This document shows positions 9,105-18,005 of a DNA stretch of 64,000 bases, in pieces; the first letter of the stretch is position 1, and every line of letters begins with the position of its first letter. The position numbers and the translations under genes were made by a program. A model generated the notes under the pieces. The model saw only the letters and a list, made by a program, of their open reading frames with translations, did not search any database and was not told the origin of the DNA. This DNA comes from VBWE01 sp943372645 (GTDB lineage Bacteria; Bacteroidota; Bacteroidia; Palsa-965): positions 1 through 64,000 of the forward strand of contig CALRZN010000023.1 in NCBI GenBank assembly GCA_943372645.1, in the 5' to 3' direction.

Positions 9105-9144
9105 AATAAAAAATGGACGACGGTACTAAACCATCGTCCATTTT
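9105..9144 (-). terminator. Intrinsic terminator of the outer-membrane barrel gene
   Basis: On the minus strand the arms aaaatggacgatgg and ccgtcgtccatttt pair almost perfectly around a 7-nt loop and are followed by TTATTTTA. It lies 25 nt after the stop codon at 9169. Confidence 0.8.
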
Positions 9145-9168
9145 CCATTAATAATTTGTCGTTTTGGC

Positions 9169-9771
9169 CTAAAACTTATACGCCAGCCCCAGGTTGAGGT
9201 ATGAAATGCCGTAACCGATTTCGCCCTGTGCGGCTAATTTCGGGGTGAAAAAGTAACGCGCCCCGAGAAATCCGGACAGCCCTACTGAGTTTGAATAATT
9301 AATGTCGTTGTAATCCACGTTCGGATCGTTGTCGGTGTAGGTATAATTCAGGTTAAAATAACCCAGCATTGCTCCGCCATAGAGATCCCATTTCTGCAGT
9401 TCGGTACCGTCAAACTCCTGCAGGTGCCATGCGCCGCGCACGCCGAAAATGGTGTAGTTCCATTTTTCGCTGTATGTAAAACCGAAATACGAACCGGAAT
9501 ACTGGTATGATTTGTACCCCAGGTAACCGCCGAGGCTGATTACACCCGGACCGGCCTGCCAGAGACCACGCTCATACTGCAGGCTGAATGCAGGTGTTTG
9601 TTTGCCATAAGTAAATGCACCGTATGAAGTACCGAAACCGGCGGCAACACTGATCACGTTATCACCCAGCTGGTAAGCGGCCTGGGCCTTTACCCCTGAC
9701 GGAGTAATTAATATTCCTATAAATGCGACGATTGTGCCGACGGTTTTAATTCTTGACGCCGATGTTTTCAT
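9169..9771 (-). CDS. Small outer-membrane beta-barrel protein
   Basis: The 200-residue protein has an N-terminal signal sequence (about residues 1-30, ending VKAQA). It then shows alternating hydrophobic/aromatic strands typical of an 8-stranded barrel: GLWQAGPGVISLGGYLGYKS, WNYTIFGVRGAWHL, WDLYGGAMLGYFNLNYTY and KLAAQGEIGYGISYLNLGLAYKF. The C-terminal aromatic-rich strand ending in Phe is the usual outer-membrane insertion signal. Ligand or function is unknown. It has its own promoter and terminator. Confidence 0.8.
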   Translation of the reverse strand: MKTSASRIKTVGTIVAFIGILITPSGVKAQAAYQLGDNVISVAAGFGTSYGAFTYGKQTPAFSLQYERGLWQAGPGVISLGGYLGYKSYQYSGSYFGFTYSEKWNYTIFGVRGAWHLQEFDGTELQKWDLYGGAMLGYFNLNYTYTDNDPNVDYNDINYSNSVGLSGFLGARYFFTPKLAAQGEIGYGISYLNLGLAYKF

Positions 9772-9817
9772 GATAGAACTGCGTTTGTTTTTTTATGATA
9801 TATAAATTCGAACAGCA

Positions 9818-9848
9818 CAAAGATATTTGCAAAAAACTATTGCCACAA
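9818..9848 (-). promoter_or_regulatory. Promoter of the outer-membrane barrel gene
   Basis: On the minus strand TTG (9846-9848) and TATCTTTG (9818-9825) are separated by 20 nt, matching the Bacteroidota pattern. The start codon is about 46 nt downstream. Confidence 0.65.
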
Positions 9849-9912
9849 CGGATGTGACAATAGTTCTCAACAGTTTTATTTTCAAATTTATATTTCGCAT
9901 ACAAACAAATTA

Positions 9913-12900
9913 CTAGCGGTTCACTACTACTTTTTCGGTGATGCGTTTGCCATTGTTTTCTACCACCACGAAATAGAGCCCGTTACTGTATCCGGAGAGA
10001 TCAAATCCGTAGCGGTTTCCGGAAATGGCATTTGCTGTAACATCAAGCACTCGTCCCGAAATATCGGTGAGGTAAATGCGGGACGGGAGCGCTTCTGCAA
10101 CTTCTACCAGGAACTCTCCCCCGGTCGGGTTCGGGTAAATACGGATTGCTGCGGGGCCGGCCTCTGCAGCGTCAGGAACTGCGCTGCGAACCTGCGGCGA
10201 ATTCGGTGCGAGGTAAAAGAATCCGGCTGCACTTATACGCGCCACATAACCATCCGTAACCGTTGCCGTTATGGCAGGAGTTGAACCAAATGCGGTTACC
10301 CCGGTAAAGTGCCCGGCCAGGTAAGCCAGTCCCGATGAAAAAACGGTGAGCCCCGATACGGCAATCGTGCCGCTCGCAGTTGAACTTTGTGCGGCGTATG
10401 ATTTGGTGCCACCTGTACTCAGCTTTACCACAAATACATTGGAACTGCCGGTCAGACTTGCCGGTGTAAATCCGGTAAATGTGGCAGTACCTGTATACGT
10501 ACCTGTGAAATATACATTCCCTGCCCCATCCAGTGCGATGCGGCTGCCCTGGTCGTTACCGGTTCCGCCCATGCTGTAGGCCCAGCTGTTGGCCAGTACC
10601 GAGGTCCAGCGGCCGATGAAAATATCACCTGATGTGGCATTGAGTGCGGTTGCAGCAACAGCCAATGCCCCCTGGAAACCACCCGTAAAATAAACGTTGG
10701 AGGAACCATCGAGCTGGATGTCCTGCACAAGGCAGTTGTTCGTACTGTTGCCTTCCATACGGCCACTCACAAAAGCGCCGTTCGAAAGGTTGAATCGCCC
10801 GATGAATACATCCGTGGTATTTGTTGTTGTATTCGTATAGGTGTTGGCTCCAATCGTAAATGTCTGACCGATGTTCGCTGCTGCAAACAGGATCGATCCG
10901 CTGTTGGTGGCCAGTCCGCCCGCATAATCCGCCGCCGGGGAACCAAAACTCTTCAACCATTGCGGTACGAGGGCGTTCGAGAATCGCGCGAGGTATATAT
11001 CATTCTGAGCAGATACGGAGGTAACCGCTGTGAGCGAACCGAATTGCAGCGAACCGTTAAACACACCTTCGAGGTAAACACTGCCGCCTGCATCAACCGC
11101 CAGGTACGAACCCGAAGCGGAGCTGTTCGTGCTGCTGGCGTATGCCGCCATTACCGCACCCGTACTCCCGTTCAGTTTCAGCACATAAGCTGCGGGTCCT
11201 GTAAGTGTAAAGGAACCGAAGGTACTTGTGGCTGCAATATTGCCGCTGACAAACACGTTGCCGGAACCGTCGATTTCCATATCCGTCACATTATCGTTCA
11301 CCGACGTACTGCCCAGGTTTACGGCCCACACCGGGATGCAGTTGTCGTTGTACCGCACCACCATCAGCTGGCCATTGCCTGTGGTCACATTCCAGTTCGG
11401 GTAACCGGAAACGGACACATCCTTGATAAACAGACCTGCTGCGATGACATCACCGCCCGTGGTTTTGACAACAGCCCGGAACTCTTCCTTGGAAGAACCA
11501 GGCGGGTGTTTGGGCCAGGTATTGGTTGTACTGAAAACCTCGATGGTATGTGATTTCGGACAATAACCCGGAAAGGAATAAGTCAGTACATGAACTCCGG
11601 CTCCTGCTGTGGCCGGATTGAAAAGGCCACCCGAACTGATTCCGGGGCCTGACCAGGAACCGCCTGCGGGAAAACCAGTGCAGGTAAACGATGCACTGCT
11701 TTCGCACACGGAGAGTGGCGGAACCGGCGAAATGGTTACGTTTGGCTGAACATTCACTGCGAGCGAACCATTTGCAGTACACCCGTTGGCATCCGTAACC
11801 AGTATGGTATAATTGTTCAGACCCGCACTTGCATAGGTTGTTGTGAAGGAAGATGTCGTATTGCCTCCCGGTGACCAGCTGTAGGTATAAGGAGCTGTAC
11901 CGCCCGAAGCATTGGCCGTGTGCAGTACGGAGTTTCCGACACAGGCAGAAGCAGGTGTTGCTGTAGGTGCCACAACCAGTACATTGGTACTTTTCTTTAT
12001 GGAAATGTTATCCATAAACATGTACTCATTGGCCGGACCGCCATGGGAAATATGGATATAGGACATCGGCGCCCCGGAATAGTTGAATGTTGTCGATACC
12101 GTTTGCCAGCTTCCGGTGTTTGTAACATTGATGGTAACCGGATTAAAAAATACGGTGCCTTCAAAGCTGTTTGTAAAACTTACGGTAACCGGGAAAACGG
12201 TTCCAACCGGAACTGTTGAAGGTGAAAGTACCTCCATGCTCAGTGTATAAGGCCCGCATGCCGAAGTTATAGCCGGAATCAGGGTCATGTTGAACTCTTC
12301 AATATTATCAAACATCAGGTACCGTTTTGCACCTGTGGGCGACCCAACGGGGGCGTAACCCGGAAGCGGATAAGAATACCAGCCCATACCATAAAGACAG
12401 GGATCGTAGCTATTCTCGCGGGCAATATCCTGCCATATCGCTTCAATAAATTGCACGCCATCAGCAAACCGGTTAAAATTGTAGTGATAAGCCACATCAG
12501 TTTCATCAACAATGGTTTTTAGCGGGGCGTCAACCGTGCACAACTCTTCCCCCTCTTCAAAACTGCCGTTCATCACATATTCGCCGCTGGTGTTCATCGT
12601 ACAGGCATCTGCGGCCACATCGATGGACACAATAATATAAGAGCCACGTTCCTTCCCATCATACAGGTGGAATGCAAACTGGGCCCGGCCAATAAAATCG
12701 GGTCGTGGTGTATACGTGATCATCGTATTGGCCGGATTAATCGAAAGCAGGCTGTGTGTATTTTCACCGTCCCCGCAGCCACGCAGGTTCATCAGCTGCC
12801 CATTGTAAACCGAAATCGGATCACCATCCGGATCATCCAGACCCATTGTATGTGAGGTCAGTGCCGTTGAAATCGTATTTGCACCCACGTTAATTGTAAC

Positions 12901-14205
12901 CGGCTGACAGGTTGTAGTTGAGATATACAAATTATTATTAAATGCCGGAGGATTTAAGGTACAGGCATCATAAGTGCTGCCGATAACTGCCCCAAGTGTG
13001 CGCGGAGGCCGGTTTGAAATAAAATTATTATAAATGTAGCTGGGGTTCATGGTATAACCCATGTGCTGCAGCCAGCGCAACTCCTGCGGCATGTACGTTC
13101 GTTTCGTTCGGCCGGTATTGGCATTTGCAGCCATTACATAATTGGGCACGAAGCCCGGCGACTGGTTACACCGTTTAACACCAAACCAGTAAGCAATATC
13201 AAAATGCGAAAGGCTTACTCCCATTACAAATCCACCGGTTTTGGAATACACCGGCTGATTTTCGCGTGAGTTATTCAGGTCCATGGTATTGTCGTGGTAG
13301 AGCCATATCCGGTTTGCCGGTGCACCGCTGAAAGGATTGGCCGGTATCGCAGTGTTGATGCCCCCGTTGCCCGGATAGGCAGAAATGTCAACCAGTTCGT
13401 TAAACGTCAACCCATTCCAATAGCCGAGGCAGCGCTTATCAAATTCTGAAAAAACCAGCGGGGCTACTGCCGACTCCAATGACGTGTTTGTGGCGTTTTC
13501 ACGGATAAACGAGGCAAACCCAAGTATGTGCGTCATTTCATGTAACATGACCGAATAAAAATCATAATTACAGCTGCCGATCGTTGGTGTGCAGTACTCA
13601 AACGGATGTGCAAAGTTTACAGTGATTGTACCATCTTCCGAAAGCGGATCCGGTTTTACGCCTGTTGTGATATAATCGTAAGCATAACCCTGATAATATC
13701 CGGGGGTATTGGCATAAAATGCCGGCGGCAAAGCAAGCGATGCGGTTGCCAATGCGGGGCTTGATATATTGTTGTTCGATGGATTAAAAATAATATCCAG
13801 ATACGGATCGGTGGTTCCGATGTTGGCGGGCACCGCAATAACCAGCTGAATATAATTAAATACATCACACACGCAGTTTTTGCGCGCCGCACCCATAACG
13901 GGGTCATCGAACCCAAAACCGGATCCATTTACCACATCCATAAATATAGCCCGGAACTTACCGCAGATTATGGTTGAGCCGGGTGGCAGGGTGGTTGGCA
14001 GGGTTGCAAGTACAGGTCCCGGTGTGGGTCCGCTTCCCCGGGTGGCATCATGCTGATGCCCGCCACCGAATGGAGCAAAACCGCACCAGTCGGTATGTGG
14101 CTGCTCCGGTTCCATTTCCGGCATGTGATCGTGTGCAACCTGGGCAAACAAATTTATACTTAAGAAGAGTGCTGCACCCAGCAGTTTCAACGTTTTTCTT
14201 TTCAC
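9913..14205 (-). CDS. Giant T9SS-sorted protein with zincin-like protease domain
   Basis: The 1430-residue product has several recognisable parts. A signal peptide (to about 22) is followed by a His/Pro-rich segment. A zincin-like domain carries HEMTHILGF at about residues 218-226, an HExxHxxGF motif as in leishmanolysin-type (M8) and related metalloproteases. Next come a cadherin/VCBS-like Ig domain (LDDPDGDPISVYNG), then a carbohydrate-binding-like beta domain, a PKD/SprB-like repeat (GGTAPYTYSWSPGG) and SBBP-type propeller repeats (IALDGAGNVYFTGTYTG). A T9SS sorting domain follows (IRIYPNPTGGEFLVEV ... KRITEKVVVNR). It should be exported through the Por system and act outside the cell. The third zinc ligand could not be located with certainty, so activity is inferred. 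Confidence 0.87.
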   Translation of the reverse strand: MKRKTLKLLGAALFLSINLFAQVAHDHMPEMEPEQPHTDWCGFAPFGGGHQHDATRGSGPTPGPVLATLPTTLPPGSTIICGKFRAIFMDVVNGSGFGFDDPVMGAARKNCVCDVFNYIQLVIAVPANIGTTDPYLDIIFNPSNNNISSPALATASLALPPAFYANTPGYYQGYAYDYITTGVKPDPLSEDGTITVNFAHPFEYCTPTIGSCNYDFYSVMLHEMTHILGFASFIRENATNTSLESAVAPLVFSEFDKRCLGYWNGLTFNELVDISAYPGNGGINTAIPANPFSGAPANRIWLYHDNTMDLNNSRENQPVYSKTGGFVMGVSLSHFDIAYWFGVKRCNQSPGFVPNYVMAANANTGRTKRTYMPQELRWLQHMGYTMNPSYIYNNFISNRPPRTLGAVIGSTYDACTLNPPAFNNNLYISTTTCQPVTINVGANTISTALTSHTMGLDDPDGDPISVYNGQLMNLRGCGDGENTHSLLSINPANTMITYTPRPDFIGRAQFAFHLYDGKERGSYIIVSIDVAADACTMNTSGEYVMNGSFEEGEELCTVDAPLKTIVDETDVAYHYNFNRFADGVQFIEAIWQDIARENSYDPCLYGMGWYSYPLPGYAPVGSPTGAKRYLMFDNIEEFNMTLIPAITSACGPYTLSMEVLSPSTVPVGTVFPVTVSFTNSFEGTVFFNPVTINVTNTGSWQTVSTTFNYSGAPMSYIHISHGGPANEYMFMDNISIKKSTNVLVVAPTATPASACVGNSVLHTANASGGTAPYTYSWSPGGNTTSSFTTTYASAGLNNYTILVTDANGCTANGSLAVNVQPNVTISPVPPLSVCESSASFTCTGFPAGGSWSGPGISSGGLFNPATAGAGVHVLTYSFPGYCPKSHTIEVFSTTNTWPKHPPGSSKEEFRAVVKTTGGDVIAAGLFIKDVSVSGYPNWNVTTGNGQLMVVRYNDNCIPVWAVNLGSTSVNDNVTDMEIDGSGNVFVSGNIAATSTFGSFTLTGPAAYVLKLNGSTGAVMAAYASSTNSSASGSYLAVDAGGSVYLEGVFNGSLQFGSLTAVTSVSAQNDIYLARFSNALVPQWLKSFGSPAADYAGGLATNSGSILFAAANIGQTFTIGANTYTNTTTNTTDVFIGRFNLSNGAFVSGRMEGNSTNNCLVQDIQLDGSSNVYFTGGFQGALAVAATALNATSGDIFIGRWTSVLANSWAYSMGGTGNDQGSRIALDGAGNVYFTGTYTGTATFTGFTPASLTGSSNVFVVKLSTGGTKSYAAQSSTASGTIAVSGLTVFSSGLAYLAGHFTGVTAFGSTPAITATVTDGYVARISAAGFFYLAPNSPQVRSAVPDAAEAGPAAIRIYPNPTGGEFLVEVAEALPSRIYLTDISGRVLDVTANAISGNRYGFDLSGYSNGLYFVVVENNGKRITEKVVVNR

Positions 14206-14392
14206 GGCAGTTGAGTTTTGATTATACAGATACAGGTTAAACCGGCCCTGTTAACAGGCCTTATGCGAATCTACCTATTTGACAACGCATGTGGCGACCG
14301 CATTTATATTCGCCGGGAAAATACCCATATACGCTTGCGGGTGATTGATATCTGCAACACGGCAGGAACGTCCGCATTACACTTGATACAAA

Positions 14393-14424
14393 TAAAAAAG
14401 CCTGTGCGATGATTTCGCACAGGC
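14393..14424 (-). terminator. Intrinsic terminator of the tRNA unit
   Basis: The arms gcctgtgcga (14400-14409) and tcgcacaggc (14415-14424) form a perfect 10-bp stem. On the minus strand it is followed by TTTTTTATTT. It lies downstream of the minus-strand tRNA-Pro and tRNA-Arg genes and the tRNA fragment, so it probably ends their shared transcript. Confidence 0.85.
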
Positions 14425-14441
14425 ACTTAAAACATATCCAT

Positions 14442-14509
14442 GATCCCGAAAGGATTCGAACCTGCCTGCCGGAGCACAGCCCTGCGCGATGGCAGGCAGG
14501 CCTGCGACC
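14442..14509 (-). pseudogene. Decayed tRNA-Arg 3' fragment split by a palindrome
   Basis: Bases 14442-14465 repeat the acceptor and T-arm part of the neighbouring tRNA-Arg, including gatcccg and ggattcgaacctgc, with one T-stem difference. After 35 extra bases the match resumes as cctgcgacc (14501-14509) and then ends. No anticodon or D arm follows. It is a non-functional tRNA remnant in the same orientation as the intact gene about 30 nt away. Confidence 0.75.
14461..14500. repeat. Short palindromic element inside the tRNA fragment
   Basis: Perfect 10-bp arms cctgcctgcc (14461-14470) and ggcaggcagg (14491-14500) enclose a 20-nt loop. The 5-bp sequence cctgc is repeated at 14461-14465 and 14501-14505, like a target-site duplication. 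It looks like a REP-type palindrome that landed in a tRNA copy. Confidence 0.7.
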
Positions 14510-14540
14510 TGAAATACAATGCTAAGTAGCCGGTATTTTG

Positions 14541-14614
14541 CGATCCCGACAGGATTCGAACCTGCGACCGGCTGCTTAGAAGGCAGCTGCTCTATCCAGC
14601 TGAGCTACGGGATC
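14541..14614 (-). tRNA. tRNA-Arg (anticodon TCT)
   Basis: On the minus strand a full cloverleaf can be drawn. The acceptor stem is GATCCCG/CGGGATC, the D arm contains AGCTCAGCTGGATAGAGC, and the anticodon stem GCTGC/GCAGC encloses loop CTTCTAA. The T loop contains GGTTCGAATCC. The discriminator base is G and CCA is not encoded. Confidence 0.96.
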
Positions 14615-14726
14615 TGGAATTACCAATAAACAAATATAATCGCACGAAATTTAAAAAACCGATCCTCGCTTTTCGCATCCCGATTGAAAATCGGCAATCG
14701 AAAGGTGAAAATCGGTTTCTTTTGTG

Positions 14727-14799
14727 TCGGGGTGGCCAGACTCGAACTGACGACATCCTGCTCCCAAAGCAGGCATTCTACCAACTGAACTACACCCCG
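14727..14799 (-). tRNA. tRNA-Pro (anticodon TGG)
   Basis: On the minus strand the acceptor stem is CGGGGTG/CACCCCG. The D arm contains TAGTTCAGTTGGTAGAA, anticodon stem CCTGC/GCAGG encloses TTTGGGA, and the T arm contains AGTTCGAGTCT. Discriminator A; CCA not encoded. It is 112 nt upstream of tRNA-Arg in the same orientation, with a terminator after both. Confidence 0.96.
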
Positions 14800-14974
14800 G
14801 CAACGAAATTGCTTCCGTTTAAGGGACGCAAAAGTAGTATTAATTCGTCAGATTGCCAATAAATGTTTGGTTTTGTGTATCAATCTTCCTAATTTTAGAT
14901 TTCAATTGCGCTTAATCCTATAATCTCCCACCTGTATTTAACGCAATTCCCGCATCATAATTCATAGCCTTGTT

Positions 14975-16438
14975 ATGCCCGTTAACCCTGTCCGTATTCA
15001 GAAAAGCATCCTGTTTGTGCTTGCCGGCCTGCTTTTCATTTATGTTGCTGTGCGGGCGTTCCTACTGAATTTAACACCTGACGAAGTTTTTTCCATGCAG
15101 TTGTCTGTTCACCCGTTCACCGTATATCCTGAAACGTATACGGACCTGGCGGCCAATCACCACTGGCTCAACTCCTGGGGCATGTGGCTCTTTTCCGGCA
15201 TTTTTGGCGATTCTGCTTTTGTTTTGCGGTTGCCGAATGTGCTGGCGTACCTTGTTTATCTCTGGTTTACGTATCGTTTATCCGCGCTGCTCGCTCCTCC
15301 GAAGTACGTCGTGATTGCGTTCCTCTTATTAAATGTACATCCGTACATGCTCGATTTTTTTTCACTCGCCCGGGGCTATGGTTTGGCACTGGCCGGTATA
15401 ATGGCTGCTGTTTTTTACCTGATCAGCTTTGTAAAAACCGGGGAAATCCGGCTTGCATATTTTTCGTTTCTCGCCATCGCGCTGGCCCTGCTGTCTAATT
15501 TCAACACGCTACCGTTATTCCTCATCATCACCGCACTGCTTATTGCCGCTTCGTTTCCATTTTCCGGAATTGTTCCAAAGGTTTCTTTTCGTTACCGTGA
15601 TCCGCTGTTCCTTTTCCTCGGTGGAGCGGCGCTGCTTGCGCTTATCCTTCCCCATATTTTCGCGATGAAAGATGCGGAGGCATTGTACTATGGCAGCCCG
15701 GAGTTGTGGGAAGGCACCGTAAATACGCTTGCAACCAGCGTTGCCTATAATGCACCCTATGCGGGAAACAATCATTTCGTTTCACTTAAACCCGTCATCC
15801 ATTTCATGAATGCGGTTATTATCGCCGGCATTATTATCTGGTTCAGGCAAAAAGAAATGCCGCTCAGCGACCGTTTTCTGGATCAGCTGCCGGTGCTGCT
15901 GTTTCCTGCCCTGCTTATCGTACTGGTACTTCAACATTACCTGCTCGATGTACTTTATCCGATCAACCGCACCGCGCTGCCCGTTTTCATTTTGTACCTC
16001 CTTGCGTTTTCCCGGTCGCTGCTATTTATCTGCAATTCCTTCCGCTACCTGAAATATATTCCCTATTTCGTTGCACTTCCTTTTGCAGTGCATTTCGCAT
16101 TCATGGCCAATAGCAGTCATACGCTCGAATGGCGTGCTGCCGGTCAGCTCGAACAGTATGTTGATCGCATTGCCAGCGAAAATCAACAGGCAATCGCATC
16201 CGGCAAAAAAATTACACTCAGCACAAACGGTGTAAGCGGCGTTGTGCTCGATTACGTGTCAGGAAAAGCAGAAATATCCTGGCTGAAAGTGAATACACAC
16301 TGGGATACTACCGCATTTCCGGTTGCCGATTATTATATTCTTGAAAAAGGGAATTACCGTTATCTGAAAAACAAAAACCTGGTTCCGTTAGACACGAACA
16401 GGCATACCGGCACTATTTTATTTAAACAGGGAAACTGA
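14975..16438 (+). CDS. Multi-pass membrane glycosyltransferase-like protein (GT39/GT83-type fold)
   Basis: The 487-residue protein has about ten hydrophobic segments. An acidic pair in the first external loop (NLTPDEVFSMQ, around residues 30-40) is followed by NHHWLNSWGMWLF. This is the arrangement of GT-C enzymes of the ArnT/PMT type, where the loop-1 Asp is catalytic. Such enzymes use polyprenyl-phosphate sugars on the periplasmic face. The C-terminal ~100 residues are soluble. The assignment rests on topology and loop-1 pattern, not on close motif identity; a general DUF2723-like membrane protein is the alternative. It precedes the Mla locus on the same strand. Confidence 0.65.
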   Translation: MPVNPVRIQKSILFVLAGLLFIYVAVRAFLLNLTPDEVFSMQLSVHPFTVYPETYTDLAANHHWLNSWGMWLFSGIFGDSAFVLRLPNVLAYLVYLWFTYRLSALLAPPKYVVIAFLLLNVHPYMLDFFSLARGYGLALAGIMAAVFYLISFVKTGEIRLAYFSFLAIALALLSNFNTLPLFLIITALLIAASFPFSGIVPKVSFRYRDPLFLFLGGAALLALILPHIFAMKDAEALYYGSPELWEGTVNTLATSVAYNAPYAGNNHFVSLKPVIHFMNAVIIAGIIIWFRQKEMPLSDRFLDQLPVLLFPALLIVLVLQHYLLDVLYPINRTALPVFILYLLAFSRSLLFICNSFRYLKYIPYFVALPFAVHFAFMANSSHTLEWRAAGQLEQYVDRIASENQQAIASGKKITLSTNGVSGVVLDYVSGKAEISWLKVNTHWDTTAFPVADYYILEKGNYRYLKNKNLVPLDTNRHTGTILFKQGN

Positions 16439-16485
16439 GGCTATTACAACCGGAACGGCAGGTATATCCTGAAAAACAGGGCTGC

Positions 16486-16555
16486 TTCTTATACAACACC
16501 GGCTTCATCATCCCCCATTTGCAGAGGCGGTGTTTCAGCGAAACAGACAAACAGC
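16486..16555. repeat. 70-bp direct repeat, left copy (truncated GT2 gene end)
   Basis: This sequence matches 19756-19825 at 68 of 70 positions. The right copy is the 3' end of the intact GT2 gene (encoding LSVSLKHRLCKWGMMKSVLYKK). The left copy lacks the rest of that gene and its stop codon, so it is a duplicated gene-end fragment. The two copies bracket the TerB-like and mla genes. Confidence 0.9.
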
Positions 16556-16714
16556 TGTTTGCCCAACACCAATACGATCCGGCCGGGGCATTTTTTGCCT
16601 GCACTCCCCCTTTTTCTTTACCAGGACATGACGGTGGTCATATTCCGGCTCGGTACATATCATGTCCGCATCCACAATACCGTTCTAATTTTAATCCTGT
16701 AAAAACACATACCG

Positions 16715-17119
16715 ATGAACGCAGCCGGAAGTTTATATATGGCCCTGGGCGAAGTTGCCTATGCAATAGCATACGCTGACGGCAAAGTGGTGCAGGCTGA
16801 GAAACAGAAACTGCACACCCTGCTTGTTTCTGAGTTTAACCGTTACCCGGGAGCATCGGCTTATGCCGAAATAATATTTCAGATCCTGATGCGTGATGCG
16901 ATGGACAGTGCCACGGTTTATAAATGGGCCCTGCGGGAAATAGAAAAAAACAGCAATTACCTGAGTGAATCCATGAAAACGTTTTTTATAGACGTAATCC
17001 GTAATGTGGCAGCTGCTTATCCACCGGTTACGGCAGAAGAAAACGACCTGATTAATGATTTCACTGACCGGCTCCGGAAAATACACTGCGATTCTGTTCT
17101 TGGCGCCGATCCGGAATGA
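16715..17119 (+). CDS. TerB-like small cytoplasmic protein
   Basis: The 134-residue, mostly helical protein contains GEVAYAIAYADGKVVQAEKQKL near the N-terminus (given here as two blocks: AYAIAYADGKV and QAEKQKL). This matches the Asp-Gly-x-V-x-x-x-E pattern of TerB/DjlA-type domains, which bind metal in tellurite-resistance proteins. No membrane segment or signal peptide is present. It is 118 nt upstream of mlaE on the same strand and inside the segment bracketed by the 70-bp repeats. A link to the transporter is possible but not shown. Function unknown. Confidence 0.6.
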   Translation: MNAAGSLYMALGEVAYAIAYADGKVVQAEKQKLHTLLVSEFNRYPGASAYAEIIFQILMRDAMDSATVYKWALREIEKNSNYLSESMKTFFIDVIRNVAAAYPPVTAEENDLINDFTDRLRKIHCDSVLGADPE

Positions 17120-17237
17120 ACCGGGCTGCTGTTATTGATTTTGAAGATATATCCATATTGTTTATTGCTGCAGCCCGGCTCAGCAGCTTCCTTTTCCGGC
17201 CGGGGCATAAAATTTTTATGAACATAAATTTCGGAAA

Positions 17238-18005
17238 ATGAATGCATCGTTGCTGAACAACCTGCTTGTTGAAACCGGTGCCATGTCCCGTTTTACGCTG
17301 CGTTTTTTCCGCGAAGTAGTTCGCCCGCGGTATGAGTTCGGTGAGTTTGTACGGCAATGTTTTCTTATCGGCAACAAATCGTTGCTCCTGGTTGCAATTA
17401 CCGCATTTATTATGGGACTGGTAATCACAATCCAGTCGCGGCCAACCCTGGTGGAATTCGGCGCAGAAGCCTGGCTGCCAAAAATGGTTTCGGTTTCGCT
17501 TGTGCGCGAAATTGCACCGGTTATCACAGCCCTCATTTGTGCAGGAAAAATAGGCTCCGGAATCGGTGCCGAACTTGGTTCGATGAAGGTAACAGAACAG
17601 ATTGATGCGATGGAAGTTTCGGGCACCAATCCCTACAAATTCCTCGTTGTTACCCGGACACTCGCTGCCATTTTTATGATTCCCATTCTGTCGGTTATGG
17701 CTGATGCGATATCGCTTTACGGCGGTTACCTCGGTGCAAATATTCACGGGGCAGTAAGCTGGGACCTTTACTGGGACCAGGTATTCGAAACACTTGCTTA
17801 CGGCGATGTCGTTCCATCACTGCTGAAAACATTTTTCTTTGGGTTTGCCATTGGTATTGTGGGCTGTTACAAAGGATTTAACTCAACCAACGGAACCGAG
17901 GGTGTTGGTCGATCGGCGAATTCCGCAGTGGTAATTTCGTCATTCCTCATTTTCATAATTGACCTGGTCGCAGTACAGATCAGTGATCTCTTACACCTGA
18001 CCTGA
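17238..18005 (+). CDS. mlaE: MlaE-family ABC transporter permease
   Basis: This 255-residue integral membrane protein has five to six hydrophobic segments. It carries the family blocks PVITALICAGKIGSGIGAEL and MKVTEQIDAMEVSGTNP, the latter being the coupling region with MlaF. With the ATPase and MCE protein it forms the inner-membrane complex that moves phospholipids between the inner membrane and the outer membrane in Gram-negative bacteria. The stop codon overlaps the mlaF start by one base (TGATG), indicating translational coupling. The start is the ATG at 17238, preceded by an A-rich stretch. Confidence 0.93.
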   Translation: MNASLLNNLLVETGAMSRFTLRFFREVVRPRYEFGEFVRQCFLIGNKSLLLVAITAFIMGLVITIQSRPTLVEFGAEAWLPKMVSVSLVREIAPVITALICAGKIGSGIGAELGSMKVTEQIDAMEVSGTNPYKFLVVTRTLAAIFMIPILSVMADAISLYGGYLGANIHGAVSWDLYWDQVFETLAYGDVVPSLLKTFFFGFAIGIVGCYKGFNSTNGTEGVGRSANSAVVISSFLIFIIDLVAVQISDLLHLT

